A stretch of DNA of 20,545 nucleotides from JBBIRM01 sp037441765 (lineage in GTDB: Bacteria; Desulfobacterota; BSN033; UBA1163), in NCBI GenBank assembly GCA_037441765.1, contig JBBIRM010000035.1:1-20545 (forward strand). The letters are read 5' to 3'. Position 1 is the first letter of the stretch. Each line of letters starts with the position of its first letter. Positions 7,049 through 14,165 of the stretch are shown one piece after another. Both the position numbers and the translations under genes were made by a program. The notes under the pieces were generated by a model that ran no database searches, was not told the DNA's origin, and was given only the letters and a program-made list of their open reading frames with translations.

Positions 7049-7773
7049 CTTTCTGAGGAAACTTCAACAGAAGATCTTCTTTTCTCTATGATTTTCATTA
7101 AGATGATCCCGATTTCAAAAAGGACATATAAGGGTCCCCCCATTAGGGACATATTGAATACATCCGGGGTTGGTGTAATGACTGCAGATAGAATTGCTAT
7201 TATTAAAATAGCATACCTTCGGTTTCGAGTCAAAAGGTTTGAACGAAGTACTTTAATATAGGCGAGCAGAGCAAGGATGAGGGGCAGTTCAAAGGTGAGG
7301 CCAAAGGCAAAGATGAAAAAGGCGCAGAAAGATATATATTTGCTTACAGAGATCATTGGTTTGATATGGGCGGTCTGATAACTTAAAAGGAATTTAATAC
7401 CGAAAGGCAATGTGACAAAATAACAAAAAAAAGCCCCTGAATAGAATAAAGAGATTGCAGTTAGAAGGATGAGAATCTGGGTTTTCAAACTTTTTAAGCG
7501 GAAGATGGGAGAGAAGGCCTTCCAGACCTGATAGAAAATCAAAGGGATGGAGAGGAATAGACTGGCATAAAGGGTCAGTTTGATCATTGAGAAAAAGGCC
7601 TCGGGAATTCCATAGGCAACAAGATCCATTTGGAGGGAGGTATTCCGGAGGTGGCGAAGCAAATCTTTGGAGAAGGGAAAGATGAGGGCGAAAAAGAGGA
7701 TGATAGTGATGATAATAAGTAGTAGACCCTTTCTCAACCTTCGCAGTGATTGAAAAATTTCTTCTCTTTTCAT
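7045..7773 (-). CDS. tatC: TatC-like polytopic membrane protein
   Basis: This 242-residue, multi-spanning protein matches TatC, the receptor core of the twin-arginine export system. Recognisable segments are IPLIFYQVWKAFSPIF, FYSGAFFCYFVTLPFGI, FGLTFELPL with the conserved membrane Glu, and ITPTPDVFNMSLMGGPLY followed by LFEIGIIL. Aligned by eye with E. coli TatC, two signal-peptide-binding glutamates are missing: Glu15 of the LIELRKRL motif becomes Arg12 (LRRLRKGL), and Glu103 of the YKHERR loop becomes Ser95 (RLKSLK). Arg17 is kept as Arg14. It may therefore be a divergent paralogue that does not read twin-arginine signals normally. No tatA or tatB lies in the window. It is the first gene of a coupled operon with a kinase and a regulator. 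AGGA close to the ATG is a modest ribosome site. Confidence 0.85.
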   Translation of the reverse strand: MKREEIFQSLRRLRKGLLLIIITIILFFALIFPFSKDLLRHLRNTSLQMDLVAYGIPEAFFSMIKLTLYASLFLSIPLIFYQVWKAFSPIFRLKSLKTQILILLTAISLFYSGAFFCYFVTLPFGIKFLLSYQTAHIKPMISVSKYISFCAFFIFAFGLTFELPLILALLAYIKVLRSNLLTRNRRYAILIIAILSAVITPTPDVFNMSLMGGPLYVLFEIGIILMKIIEKRRSSVEVSSER

Positions 7774-7949
7774 CTTATCCTAAGGATTCGGACAAATCAG
7801 CCATAATGTAACATAAAAGGGAAGATCGTTAAAGCCATCGATTTTAGTCGAGAGGGTTCATTTAGATTTTAATAAGAAATGTCTTAGGGGTTAAGTGAAG
7901 CATCTCGACTCTATAATAAAAGTGTTGGTTCAGAAGGGGAAGTTCAAAG

Positions 7950-7978
7950 TTGACAAAGATTGAAAACAAGAGTATATC
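7950..7978 (+). promoter_or_regulatory. sigma-70-type promoter
   Basis: TTGACA at 7950-7955 is separated by 17 bases from TATATC at 7973-7978, so the -35 element is perfect and the -10 element has five of six preferred bases or equivalents. The start would be near 7985, about 20 bases before the ATG at 8006. This argues against the TTG at 7988 as the start of that gene. Confidence 0.65.
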
Positions 7979-8005
7979 GAATTAATATTGGTTTGTATTG
8001 CTAAA

Positions 8006-9004
8006 ATGAAACTGAGGATCGGGATCACCTACAATTTAAAAAAGGACTTTACCCGACAGGAAAATCAGCCCATCGATTTGTTCGAGGAATTTGATGCTGA
8101 GGAGACGATCGAAGCCATTCGGGAGGTACTTGAGAGTGAGGGGCATGAGGTGATACCACTTGGGGGAGACACCAGTTTGATTGATCGATTGAGGAACTCC
8201 CCTGTCGATATCGTCTTCAACATCGCCGAGGGTATTGGAGGAAGAAACCGGGAGGCCTATATCCCAGCCCTATTAGAATTTCTTAATATTCCCTATACAG
8301 GCTCTGATCCGTTGACGCTCTCCCTAACCCTGGATAAGGCCATGGCGAAAAGGGTGGTTTCGAGTGCAGGTGTTCCAACCCCGAGGTTTAAAAAAATAGA
8401 AAAAGCAGAAGATCTCGAAGGGTTAAATCTTTCCTATCCCCTTTTTGTGAAACTATGTTATGAAGGTTCGAGCAAAGGGGTTCGGCTCGATTCAAAGGTA
8501 TTGGACCTTTACTCCTTAAAGGAGAAGGTGAAATGGCTTTTAGACACCTATGGTTCTCCTGTTCTGGTAGAGGAGTTTGTGAGTGGTCCTGAATTCACAG
8601 TTGGAATTTTAGGCAATTCAAATCCTTCCGTCCTCGGGGTGATGCAGATTGAGATTAGGGAAACCCCTTTAGAGGAGGCGATCTATTCCCTCGAAGTTAA
8701 GAGGGATTGGGAGGAGAGGGTTTGTTATCACTGCCCTCCTCTGATCCCTGAGTATCTGAAAAGAAGGATCGAAGAGGTGGCACTGGGCGCATATCGGGCC
8801 CTCGAATGCCGGGATGTTTCAAGGGTAGACATCCGGGTGGGAGAAGATGGAGTCCCATATTTTTTAGAGATGAATCCCCTTCCAGGCCTTTCTCCTATTT
8901 ATGGAGATCTTCCCATCATTGCCAAAAGGATGGGATGGGATTATTCAAAATTAATCCTTACTATTTTTCACCATGCGCTAAAGCGCTATGGATTTACCCC
9001 ATAA
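8006..9004 (+). CDS. ATP-grasp ligase, D-Ala-D-Ala-ligase-like, substrate unknown
   Basis: This 332-residue soluble enzyme has the fold order of D-alanine-D-alanine ligase. The N-terminal region ends in PVDIVFNIAEG and IPYTGSDPLTLSLTLDK. The ATP-grasp region has LFVKLCYEGSSKGV, VEEFVSGPEFTV and SRVDIRVGEDGVPYFLEMNP, where the last Glu and Asn are the Mg ligands. It lacks the N-terminal SxEREVS motif, which in true Ddl supplies a catalytic glutamate; the protein starts MKLRIGITYNLKKDF instead. It also lacks the YEAKY loop (here SLEVKRDW). It probably joins a carboxylate to an amine using ATP, but not necessarily two D-alanines. The ATG at 8006 is preferred over a TTG at 7988 because of the promoter position; no good ribosome site is visible. 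A related ligase is encoded at 14166-15191. The next gene is a sensor kinase. Confidence 0.82.
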   Translation: MKLRIGITYNLKKDFTRQENQPIDLFEEFDAEETIEAIREVLESEGHEVIPLGGDTSLIDRLRNSPVDIVFNIAEGIGGRNREAYIPALLEFLNIPYTGSDPLTLSLTLDKAMAKRVVSSAGVPTPRFKKIEKAEDLEGLNLSYPLFVKLCYEGSSKGVRLDSKVLDLYSLKEKVKWLLDTYGSPVLVEEFVSGPEFTVGILGNSNPSVLGVMQIEIRETPLEEAIYSLEVKRDWEERVCYHCPPLIPEYLKRRIEEVALGAYRALECRDVSRVDIRVGEDGVPYFLEMNPLPGLSPIYGDLPIIAKRMGWDYSKLILTIFHHALKRYGFTP

Positions 9005-9071
9005 CCATGCCTTGCCTGAAAAGCGTTACGGCAGAGGCAAGCTTGGCAAATAGGAAGAGGATAGAGAGAGG

Positions 9072-10160
9072 ATGAGCCATTCTGAACAAAATCTGCATGA
9101 ACTTCTTTTAAGAAATTTTAATGAGGCAGTCATTTACACCGATACTGACAGAAGGATACGAATCTTTAACAAGGCTGCTGAAGAATGTTTTCAGACAAGC
9201 GGGAAGAAAGTTTTAGGTAAGAAGCTTGAAAGAGGAATTCCTTATGCAAATATCCGGAAGCTCTTCAATTCTGTCTACGAGAAAAAGGAGGGAAATCATG
9301 ATATAGAACTTGCCATCCATCTCCCCTCTGGTTCATCCCAGGAGAAAGAGACGAGAATCCTCCAATGTAATTTCAGACCTATTTTTGGTCCCAAAGGGGT
9401 TTTCTTGGGCTGTTTTGCTACTTTTGATGATGTGACCCGGAAGGGTCTTCTCTCGAGGGAGATCAATCGGAGTCGAGACCTTTCAATGATTGGAATATTG
9501 TCGAGATGGATGGCCCACGAAATCAGAAACCCTTTGAGTTCTCTGAATATTAATATTGAATTATTAAGGGAAGAGTTAATGGAGGAGACCAATCTCGTCC
9601 GGAGAGAAGAAATCCTCTCACTTCTCAACTTCATCAGTTATGAAACCTTAAGGTTGGAGAATAACCTGAAGGATTTTTTGGATTTTAACCGACTCCCTCC
9701 GCTTAAGTTCGAGTGGGTTCAACTAAATGAGGTTCTGGAATCCATTGTTCGGCTATTAGGCCCTGATGCCCAGATGAGAAATGCAAAGATTGAGACCCAT
9801 TTTCAAAAGAAGTTACCCCTTGTAAAGGTCGATGTGAGCCAGATCAGTCTGGTCATCTCAAACCTTATTGTCAATAGCATTCAGGCAATCTCTGAGAAAG
9901 GGGAGATCCACCTCTTCACCCGTGCTTCAAAAAAGAACGTTTTTATAATCGTTGAGGATAATGGGGTAGGGATACCTAAGGAAAACCTCAACAAAATTTT
10001 TGATTTTATGTTCAGTACAAAACCCATGGGTTCGGGCCTGGGTCTCTCCATTGCTAAGAAGATCATTTCAGACCATCATGGGGACATCTCAGTTAAAAGC
10101 GAACTCAATAAGGGATCAACTTTTAAGATTCGCCTTCCCCTCAGTCCGAGGGGAAGTTAA
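9072..10160 (+). CDS. soluble PAS-domain sensor histidine kinase (NtrB-like)
   Basis: This 362-residue protein has no membrane segment, so it should act in the cytoplasm. A PAS domain spans about residues 9-121, from NFNEAVIYTDTDRRIRIFN to FATFDDVTRK. The phosphoacceptor is His149 in WMAHEIRNPLSSL. The ATPase domain has NLIVNSIQAI, DNGVG and GSGLGLS. This architecture is that of NtrB-type kinases, and it should phosphorylate Asp54 of the regulator encoded next. GAGAGG directly before the ATG serves as a modest ribosome site. The 67-base gap from the ATP-grasp gene contains a small inverted repeat (CTTGCCT and AGGCAAG) without a U-tract, so read-through from the ligase gene is likely. Ligand unknown. 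Confidence 0.92.
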   Translation: MSHSEQNLHELLLRNFNEAVIYTDTDRRIRIFNKAAEECFQTSGKKVLGKKLERGIPYANIRKLFNSVYEKKEGNHDIELAIHLPSGSSQEKETRILQCNFRPIFGPKGVFLGCFATFDDVTRKGLLSREINRSRDLSMIGILSRWMAHEIRNPLSSLNINIELLREELMEETNLVRREEILSLLNFISYETLRLENNLKDFLDFNRLPPLKFEWVQLNEVLESIVRLLGPDAQMRNAKIETHFQKKLPLVKVDVSQISLVISNLIVNSIQAISEKGEIHLFTRASKKNVFIIVEDNGVGIPKENLNKIFDFMFSTKPMGSGLGLSIAKKIISDHHGDISVKSELNKGSTFKIRLPLSPRGS

Positions 10161-10272
10161 ACAATTAAGACATTCATAAGGTTATACCTAAGGAACCTGT
10201 TCGGTTTAGAGTTAGAAGGTCAGGCTCTTATTACCAGATTGACAACCTTAGCCCAGAGACTTCTTAGCGGTT

Positions 10273-11640
10273 ATGGATAAAAAGACGATTTTAGTGGTTG
10301 AGGATGATCCCACTGTGGGCGAGAGCATTAGACTCCTTTTGAAAAAGAGGGGTTATGAAATTCTTCTTGCATCCAATGGGAAAGAGGCCTTGCAAATTTT
10401 CCGTCAGGAGATAGTAGATCTGGTAATCACAGATCTTGTCATGCCAAAGATGGATGGGATCGAGCTTCTGGAGGCAGTAAAAACGATAAGGCCTGAGACG
10501 GAGGTGATCGTCATCTCGGCTCAAGGGACGATCGAAAAAGCAGTAACGGCAATGAAATTGGGGGCCTTTGATTTTATCGAAAAACCAATCAATCCAAAGG
10601 TCATCTCACTTGTCGTAGAAAGGGCCTTGGAGAAACAGACCCTAATTCTTCAGAACAGGGATTTGCGATCAAGGCTGGAGGATAAATTTCATTTTAAAAA
10701 TATCATTGGCCGTAGCCCCCAGATGGTGAAAATCTTTGAATTGATCCGTCATATCGCCCCTTATGATAGTTCGGTTCTCATTATAGGTGAAAGCGGAACT
10801 GGCAAAGAGCTGATTGCGAATGCAATTCATTATAATAGTCCCCGCTCTTCGATGCCCTTTATCAAGGTCAGTTGTGCCTCTCTCAGTGAGGGGATTATTG
10901 AAAGTGAACTATTTGGCCATGAGAAAGGAGCCTTTACCGGTGCTATCACCTCACGGAAAGGCCGATTTGAATTGGCCCATAATGGAACGCTCTTCTTGGA
11001 TGAAGTGGAGGATATCCCCCCTTCGACCCAGATCAAACTTTTACGGGTCCTTCAGGAAGGAGAGTTTGAGAGGGTTGGAGGAAATAAGACGATCAAGGTT
11101 AATATTCGAATCGTTGCTGCAAGCAATCGGGATTTACAAGAAGAGGTCAGAAAAGGAAGTTTTCGGGAAGACCTCTTTTATCGCTTAAATGTAGTCAATA
11201 TCAAACTCCCCCCTCTCAGGGAGCGAAAGGAGGATATACCTTTCTTGGTCAATTTCTTTATTGAGAAATATAATCAGAAATATCAAATGAATGTAAAAGG
11301 GATTTCACAGAAGGCCATGAACCTTTTGAATGATTATACATGGACAGGAAACGTCAGGGAGCTTGAAAATACCATTGAGTCTATTATGGTGGTCAATAGC
11401 CCTGAAGTGATCGAAGTCCAGCATCTTCCTCAAGAGATCCGAGACTTTAAAGGAAGCCCAGAGGTCATACCCATCCGAATCGGGACTTCACTTGGAGAAG
11501 TGGAGAAGGAATTGCTTATTCATACCCTTCGCTTGACCAGGGGAAATAAGAAAAAGGCAGCACAACTACTCGGGATCAATGTTCGCACCATTCACCGAAA
11601 GATGGAAGAGATTGAGAAGGGGGTAGTAGACAAAAAATAA
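10273..11640 (+). CDS. sigma-54-dependent response regulator (NtrC family), second copy
   Basis: The 455-residue protein has a receiver domain (residues 4-120) with VVEDD, phosphoacceptor Asp54 in VITDLVMP, Ser82 and Lys104 in IEKP. An AAA+ domain follows, with Walker A GESGTGKE (172-179), GAFTGA (219-224) and Walker B LFLDEVED. A Fis-like helix-turn-helix comes last (KKKAAQLLGINVRTIHRKM). It is intact and should bind enhancer DNA and drive sigma-54 polymerase. It follows its likely kinase partner after 112 bases that contain no clear promoter or terminator. The ATG has no strong ribosome site (CTTAGCGGTT before it). Just downstream lie candidate binding repeats and a sigma-54-like promoter, the same arrangement as at the other regulator in this window. 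Confidence 0.93.
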   Translation: MDKKTILVVEDDPTVGESIRLLLKKRGYEILLASNGKEALQIFRQEIVDLVITDLVMPKMDGIELLEAVKTIRPETEVIVISAQGTIEKAVTAMKLGAFDFIEKPINPKVISLVVERALEKQTLILQNRDLRSRLEDKFHFKNIIGRSPQMVKIFELIRHIAPYDSSVLIIGESGTGKELIANAIHYNSPRSSMPFIKVSCASLSEGIIESELFGHEKGAFTGAITSRKGRFELAHNGTLFLDEVEDIPPSTQIKLLRVLQEGEFERVGGNKTIKVNIRIVAASNRDLQEEVRKGSFREDLFYRLNVVNIKLPPLRERKEDIPFLVNFFIEKYNQKYQMNVKGISQKAMNLLNDYTWTGNVRELENTIESIMVVNSPEVIEVQHLPQEIRDFKGSPEVIPIRIGTSLGEVEKELLIHTLRLTRGNKKKAAQLLGINVRTIHRKMEEIEKGVVDKK

Positions 11641-11680
11641 TGGCAAAAAGTCAATTTGAATGAAATTTAAATAAAAAAGG

Positions 11681-11725
11681 ATGACATTTTGTCGCATTCT
11701 TGAGTTTAAAGAAGGTCATTTTTTC
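11681..11725. promoter_or_regulatory. candidate tandem activator-binding repeats
   Basis: GACATTTTGTC at 11683-11693 is a palindrome with arms GACA and TGTC. A related sequence, GTCATTTTTTC at 11715-11725, matches it at 9 of 11 positions and starts 32 bases later, near three helical turns. They lie about 145 and 177 bases before the predicted start of the sigma-54-like promoter downstream. The region is AT-rich, so chance similarity is a real risk, more so than at the sites near 4031-4080. Confidence 0.35.
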
Positions 11726-11837
11726 ATTAAATAAGCCTAAATCTTATTTTTTGAAATGGCCAAATATTTTAACGTTAAATTAATATATTGATATTATTGC
11801 ACTTTTTAATTACCTCAAAAGAAAGGACTTTCAAAAT

Positions 11838-11855
11838 TTGGCATGAATTTTGTTA
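11838..11855 (+). promoter_or_regulatory. sigma-54-like (-24/-12) promoter
   Basis: TTGGCATGAATTTTGTT at 11838-11854 has GG at 11840-11841 and GT at 11852-11853 with 10 bases between. It matches the consensus except for T instead of C in each element. The -24 element shares TTGGCAT/CTGGCAT with the promoter at 3934-3953. The predicted transcription start is near 11865, which is the first base of the next coding region. The transcript would then be leaderless, or the true start differs slightly. Confidence 0.5.
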
Positions 11856-11864
11856 TTAAAATAA

Positions 11865-12290
11865 ATGATGAAAAAGGTAAGGTATGCCCTTATTCTCGAC
11901 AAGGATGAGTTTTTCCGCTTGAGTTTAAACAAGATATTGAAGAAATATGGATTTCAAGTAGAGGAGATTGAGGATTTAAATCAATTAGAGAAAAGGAGAA
12001 AAGAGATTGAGACAGGTCTGGTGCTGGCTGATGTGGAGATAGAAACTCTTGAGAAAAACTTTCCACTCATAAGGAAATGGAATGATCGTTTCATCTTTAT
12101 GACACCTTTGGTAAATGATGAGATAAATCTTCGCTTGAAAAAAATGGGGATTCATCGTATTATCAAGAAGCCTGTGGAACCAAAGTTGCTAAAAAGGGCC
12201 ATTCGGGAAATTTCTTTCCCTGAAGATTTGGAAGCTTATTCAATGGAGAGAAGAGTGCAGGGTTCCCGCATTAAAACAGAAAGGAGGTGA
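11865..12290 (+). CDS. stand-alone receiver-domain protein, divergent
   Basis: This 141-residue protein is a single receiver-like domain with a 20-residue basic tail. It keeps the pattern of an active receiver: acidic residues Asp12 and Asp14 in LILDKDEF, candidate phosphoacceptor Asp56 in VLADVEI, Thr80 in FIFMT and Lys101/102-Pro in IIKKPVEP. The middle is otherwise divergent, and the loop after Asp56 is short. With no output domain it could act as a phosphate sink, relay or protein-binding switch for the kinase encoded at 9072-10160. Two ATGs are adjacent (11865 and 11868) with no ribosome site upstream, and a sigma-54-like promoter would begin transcription at about this base. Its stop codon lies within the AGGAGGTGA ribosome site of the next gene, so the two are co-transcribed. 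Confidence 0.75.
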   Translation: MMKKVRYALILDKDEFFRLSLNKILKKYGFQVEEIEDLNQLEKRRKEIETGLVLADVEIETLEKNFPLIRKWNDRFIFMTPLVNDEINLRLKKMGIHRIIKKPVEPKLLKRAIREISFPEDLEAYSMERRVQGSRIKTERR

Positions 12291-12296
12291 AGGGAG

Positions 12297-12500
12297 ATGA
12301 AGAAATGGATTTATCTTTTGCTCGCGATGGTTTTAGTGGTCAATGTGATTGCGATGGGAATTGGCTGCAAGGCCAAGGCTCCTGAGAAACCAGAAGTAAA
12401 AGAGGAGGCGAAACCTGCTGAGGCGCCTGCTCCACCTGCGCCAGCAGCCCCTCCAGCGGCGCCTGCTCCAGAAAAACCAGCCGAAGCCCCCAAGAAGTAA
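12297..12500 (+). CDS. tiny Pro/Ala-rich exported peptide, probable lipoprotein
   Basis: This 67-residue protein has a hydrophobic leader (residues 4-22) ending GIGC at Cys24. The lipobox is imperfect because Gly, not Leu, is at -3. The mature part is about 43 residues of Ala, Pro, Glu and Lys (such as EAKPAEAPAPPAPAAPPAAP), so it is extended and disordered, like a periplasmic spacer. AAGGAGG 9 bases before the ATG gives strong translation, and that site overlaps the end of the receiver gene. No function is assigned; the placement suggests an output of the kinase/regulator pair upstream. A hairpin follows 60 bases after the stop. Confidence 0.72.
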   Translation: MKKWIYLLLAMVLVVNVIAMGIGCKAKAPEKPEVKEEAKPAEAPAPPAPAAPPAAPAPEKPAEAPKK

Positions 12501-12559
12501 AGATTGGAAGAGGATCGGCAGAGGAATGGTGGAATTCATTTTTAAATTGGAGAGGTAGG

Positions 12560-12593
12560 TGGCCCCTCTTCCTATCTCTAAAGAGAGGGGCCA
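12560..12593 (+). terminator. GC-rich hairpin after the small lipoprotein gene
   Basis: TGGCCCCTCT at 12560-12569 pairs perfectly with AGAGGGGCCA at 12584-12593 over a 14-base loop. No U-run follows on the plus strand (ATCACAAAAAATTT), so it is more likely a 3' stabilising or rho-assisted end than an intrinsic terminator. Confidence 0.4.
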
Positions 12594-12718
12594 TCACAAA
12601 AAATTTGAGGTATTTGGTTATTCAATGAGGAGGAAAGATTATTAGAAGACAACGTAAGAAGAAAAAAAGGTGCATCTCTGCTCTCCAGAAAGAGGGTCGT
12701 TATCTATATCCCAAGAGA

Positions 12719-12750
12719 GGAGGTATCAATTGATATCTCCTTTTTTGTTT
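12719..12750 (+). terminator. rho-independent terminator
   Basis: GGAGGTATC at 12719-12727 pairs with GATATCTCC at 12732-12740 (nine pairs including one G-U) over a four-base loop, followed at once by TTTTTTGTTT. This closes the receiver/lipoprotein unit before kamA, or could act as an attenuator for kamA if transcripts read in from upstream. Confidence 0.75.
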
Positions 12751-12772
12751 CTCGAGACGGATTTGAAAAAGA

Positions 12773-12805
12773 TCCTTCCTTCTGGTCGCAAGGATGCAGG
12801 AAGGA
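12773..12805 (+). promoter_or_regulatory. hairpin covering the kamA ribosome binding site
   Basis: TCCTTCCT at 12773-12780 is exactly complementary to AGGAAGGA at 12798-12805, with a 17-base loop. The right arm contains the AAGGAG ribosome site of kamA (ATG at 12812), so the fold would hide it. Purine-rich ribosome sites pair easily with pyrimidine tracts, so regulation is only a possibility. Confidence 0.3.
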
Positions 12806-12811
12806 GTGAAG

Positions 12812-14095
12812 ATGGAGCCTGCCTCAGAGCCTAATTTGTCTTTTCCAATGGGGGGGAAAGAGAAAGTATTACAACTCCCTTTATTTCCCGTCCTCAGCGA
12901 AACTAAAAAAGGAGGGGAGATAAGAGAGACCATTCCTCCTCCCTGGAGAAATGTCACCGAGAAGGAATGGAATGATTGGAGATGGCAATTACGCCATCGC
13001 ATTACAACCTTAGAACAGATGAAGGAGATACTCGAATTAACTCCTGAGGAGATTGAGGGCATTAAACATTCCAAAGGAAGGTTGGCCTTAGCAGTCACCC
13101 CTTACTTTGCCAGCTTGATGGATCCCTTAAACCCCAACTGTCCAATTCGAAGACAGGCGGTTCCAAGAATAGAGGAATTACATCTTTCCAAGAACGATAT
13201 GGTCGATCCCTGCGGAGAAGATAAGGACTCTCCTGTTCCAGGACTTGTCCATCGCTACCCTGATCGGGTCCTTTTGATCATCACAGATCAATGCGCGGTC
13301 TATTGCCGATATTGTACTCGAAGGCGGCTGGTGGGAGGTCATGAAAGATCCATTACCCAAGGAAACTTTGAGGAGGTTCTTAAATATCTTAAGGCCCATC
13401 GAAAGGTTAGAGATGTCCTTCTGTCAGGAGGCGATCCGCTTCTCTTAGAGAACGAGAGATTAGAGGAGATCTTGAGCCGATTGAGGGCACTTCCCCATAT
13501 TGAGATTCTCCGAATTGGGACAAGGATTCCTGTGACACTTCCCCAGAGGATCACCGGAGGCCTGGTGAGGATGTTAAAAAAGTATCATCCTTTGATGATC
13601 TCCATCCATTTCTCCCATCCTAAGGAGATCACGGATGCGGTGAGGAAGGCCTGCAATGATTTGGCCGATGGAGGTTTCCCTCTGGGAAGTCAGACCGTTC
13701 TTCTTAAAGGGATTAATGACAAGCCTTACATTATGAAGAGGCTTATGCAGGAACTGCTTAAGATTCGAGTTCGCCCCTATTACATTTATCAATGCGATCT
13801 GGCCATGGGTACGGAACATTTCAGAACCTCAATTGCCACTGGGATTCAGATCATGGAGAAATTGCGGGGGCATACCACTGGCTATGCGGTTCCCACCTAT
13901 GTAGTAGATGCCCCTGGTGGGGGTGGGAAGATACCAGTTGAGCCAGTTTATATGATTTCGAGGGGGAAGGGGAAGGTCGTTTTGAGAAATTATGAAGGGA
14001 AGTTGTTCGAGTATCCAGAGCCCAATATCATCGAATTCAAAAAGGTGAGGGCCACAGGGGAAGAGAAGGCTGTCTCGAGGAAGGTGATGGCATAA
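12812..14095 (+). CDS. kamA: lysine 2,3-aminomutase (radical SAM, KamA family)
   Basis: This 427-residue enzyme should convert L-lysine to L-beta-lysine using S-adenosylmethionine, a 4Fe-4S cluster and PLP. The cluster motif is CAVYCRYC (Cys161, 165, 168), followed by TRRRLVGG. Asp329 (YQCDL) and Asp366 (VVDAPGGGGK) match the two lysine-binding aspartates of the Clostridium subterminale enzyme (Asp293, Asp330), and Lys373 matches its PLP lysine (Lys337). All are offset by exactly 36 residues, so substrate lysine is more likely than glutamate. It lacks the C-terminal CxCxxC tail and the Cys268 counterpart (Lys here) that hold a structural zinc in that enzyme. An ATG at 12794 is less likely as start, because AAGGAG sits 5 bases before 12812. 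The usual partner ablB (acetyltransferase) is not adjacent; an ATP-grasp ligase follows instead. Confidence 0.92.
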   Translation: MEPASEPNLSFPMGGKEKVLQLPLFPVLSETKKGGEIRETIPPPWRNVTEKEWNDWRWQLRHRITTLEQMKEILELTPEEIEGIKHSKGRLALAVTPYFASLMDPLNPNCPIRRQAVPRIEELHLSKNDMVDPCGEDKDSPVPGLVHRYPDRVLLIITDQCAVYCRYCTRRRLVGGHERSITQGNFEEVLKYLKAHRKVRDVLLSGGDPLLLENERLEEILSRLRALPHIEILRIGTRIPVTLPQRITGGLVRMLKKYHPLMISIHFSHPKEITDAVRKACNDLADGGFPLGSQTVLLKGINDKPYIMKRLMQELLKIRVRPYYIYQCDLAMGTEHFRTSIATGIQIMEKLRGHTTGYAVPTYVVDAPGGGGKIPVEPVYMISRGKGKVVLRNYEGKLFEYPEPNIIEFKKVRATGEEKAVSRKVMA

Positions 14096-14165
14096 ACCTG
14101 GACTATATTATTTTGTCCTCGTATCAGGTTCAAGGGAGAGGAGAAAAAGAGAGGAGGTAGAGGCC

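Larger units (their letters stand above)
12501..12811 (+). other. 311-base gap before kamA: two hairpins, a terminator and a structured leader
   Basis: No convincing gene lies here. In order it holds a GC-rich hairpin (12560-12593), a GAGGAGG followed by a basic open frame lacking a normal start codon (12641 onward), a good rho-independent terminator (12719-12750), and a short stretch whose 8-base inverted repeat covers the kamA ribosome site. I found no convincing promoter between the terminator and kamA, and no known riboswitch pattern. Confidence 0.5.

Noticed and set aside
8006..9004. Calling the ligase true D-alanine-D-alanine ligase (ddl)
   Set aside because: The N-terminal SxEREVS catalytic motif and the YEAKY loop are missing, so the substrate cannot be assumed.
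12311..12597. Minus-strand open frames rich in Gly, Ala and Trp opposite the small lipoprotein gene
   Set aside because: They are antisense shadows of the Pro/Ala-rich coding repeat; none has a ribosome site or plausible protein composition.
12501..12811. Lysine riboswitch upstream of kamA
   Set aside because: The region is long enough, but I see none of the conserved lysine riboswitch core; the visible hairpins are simple.
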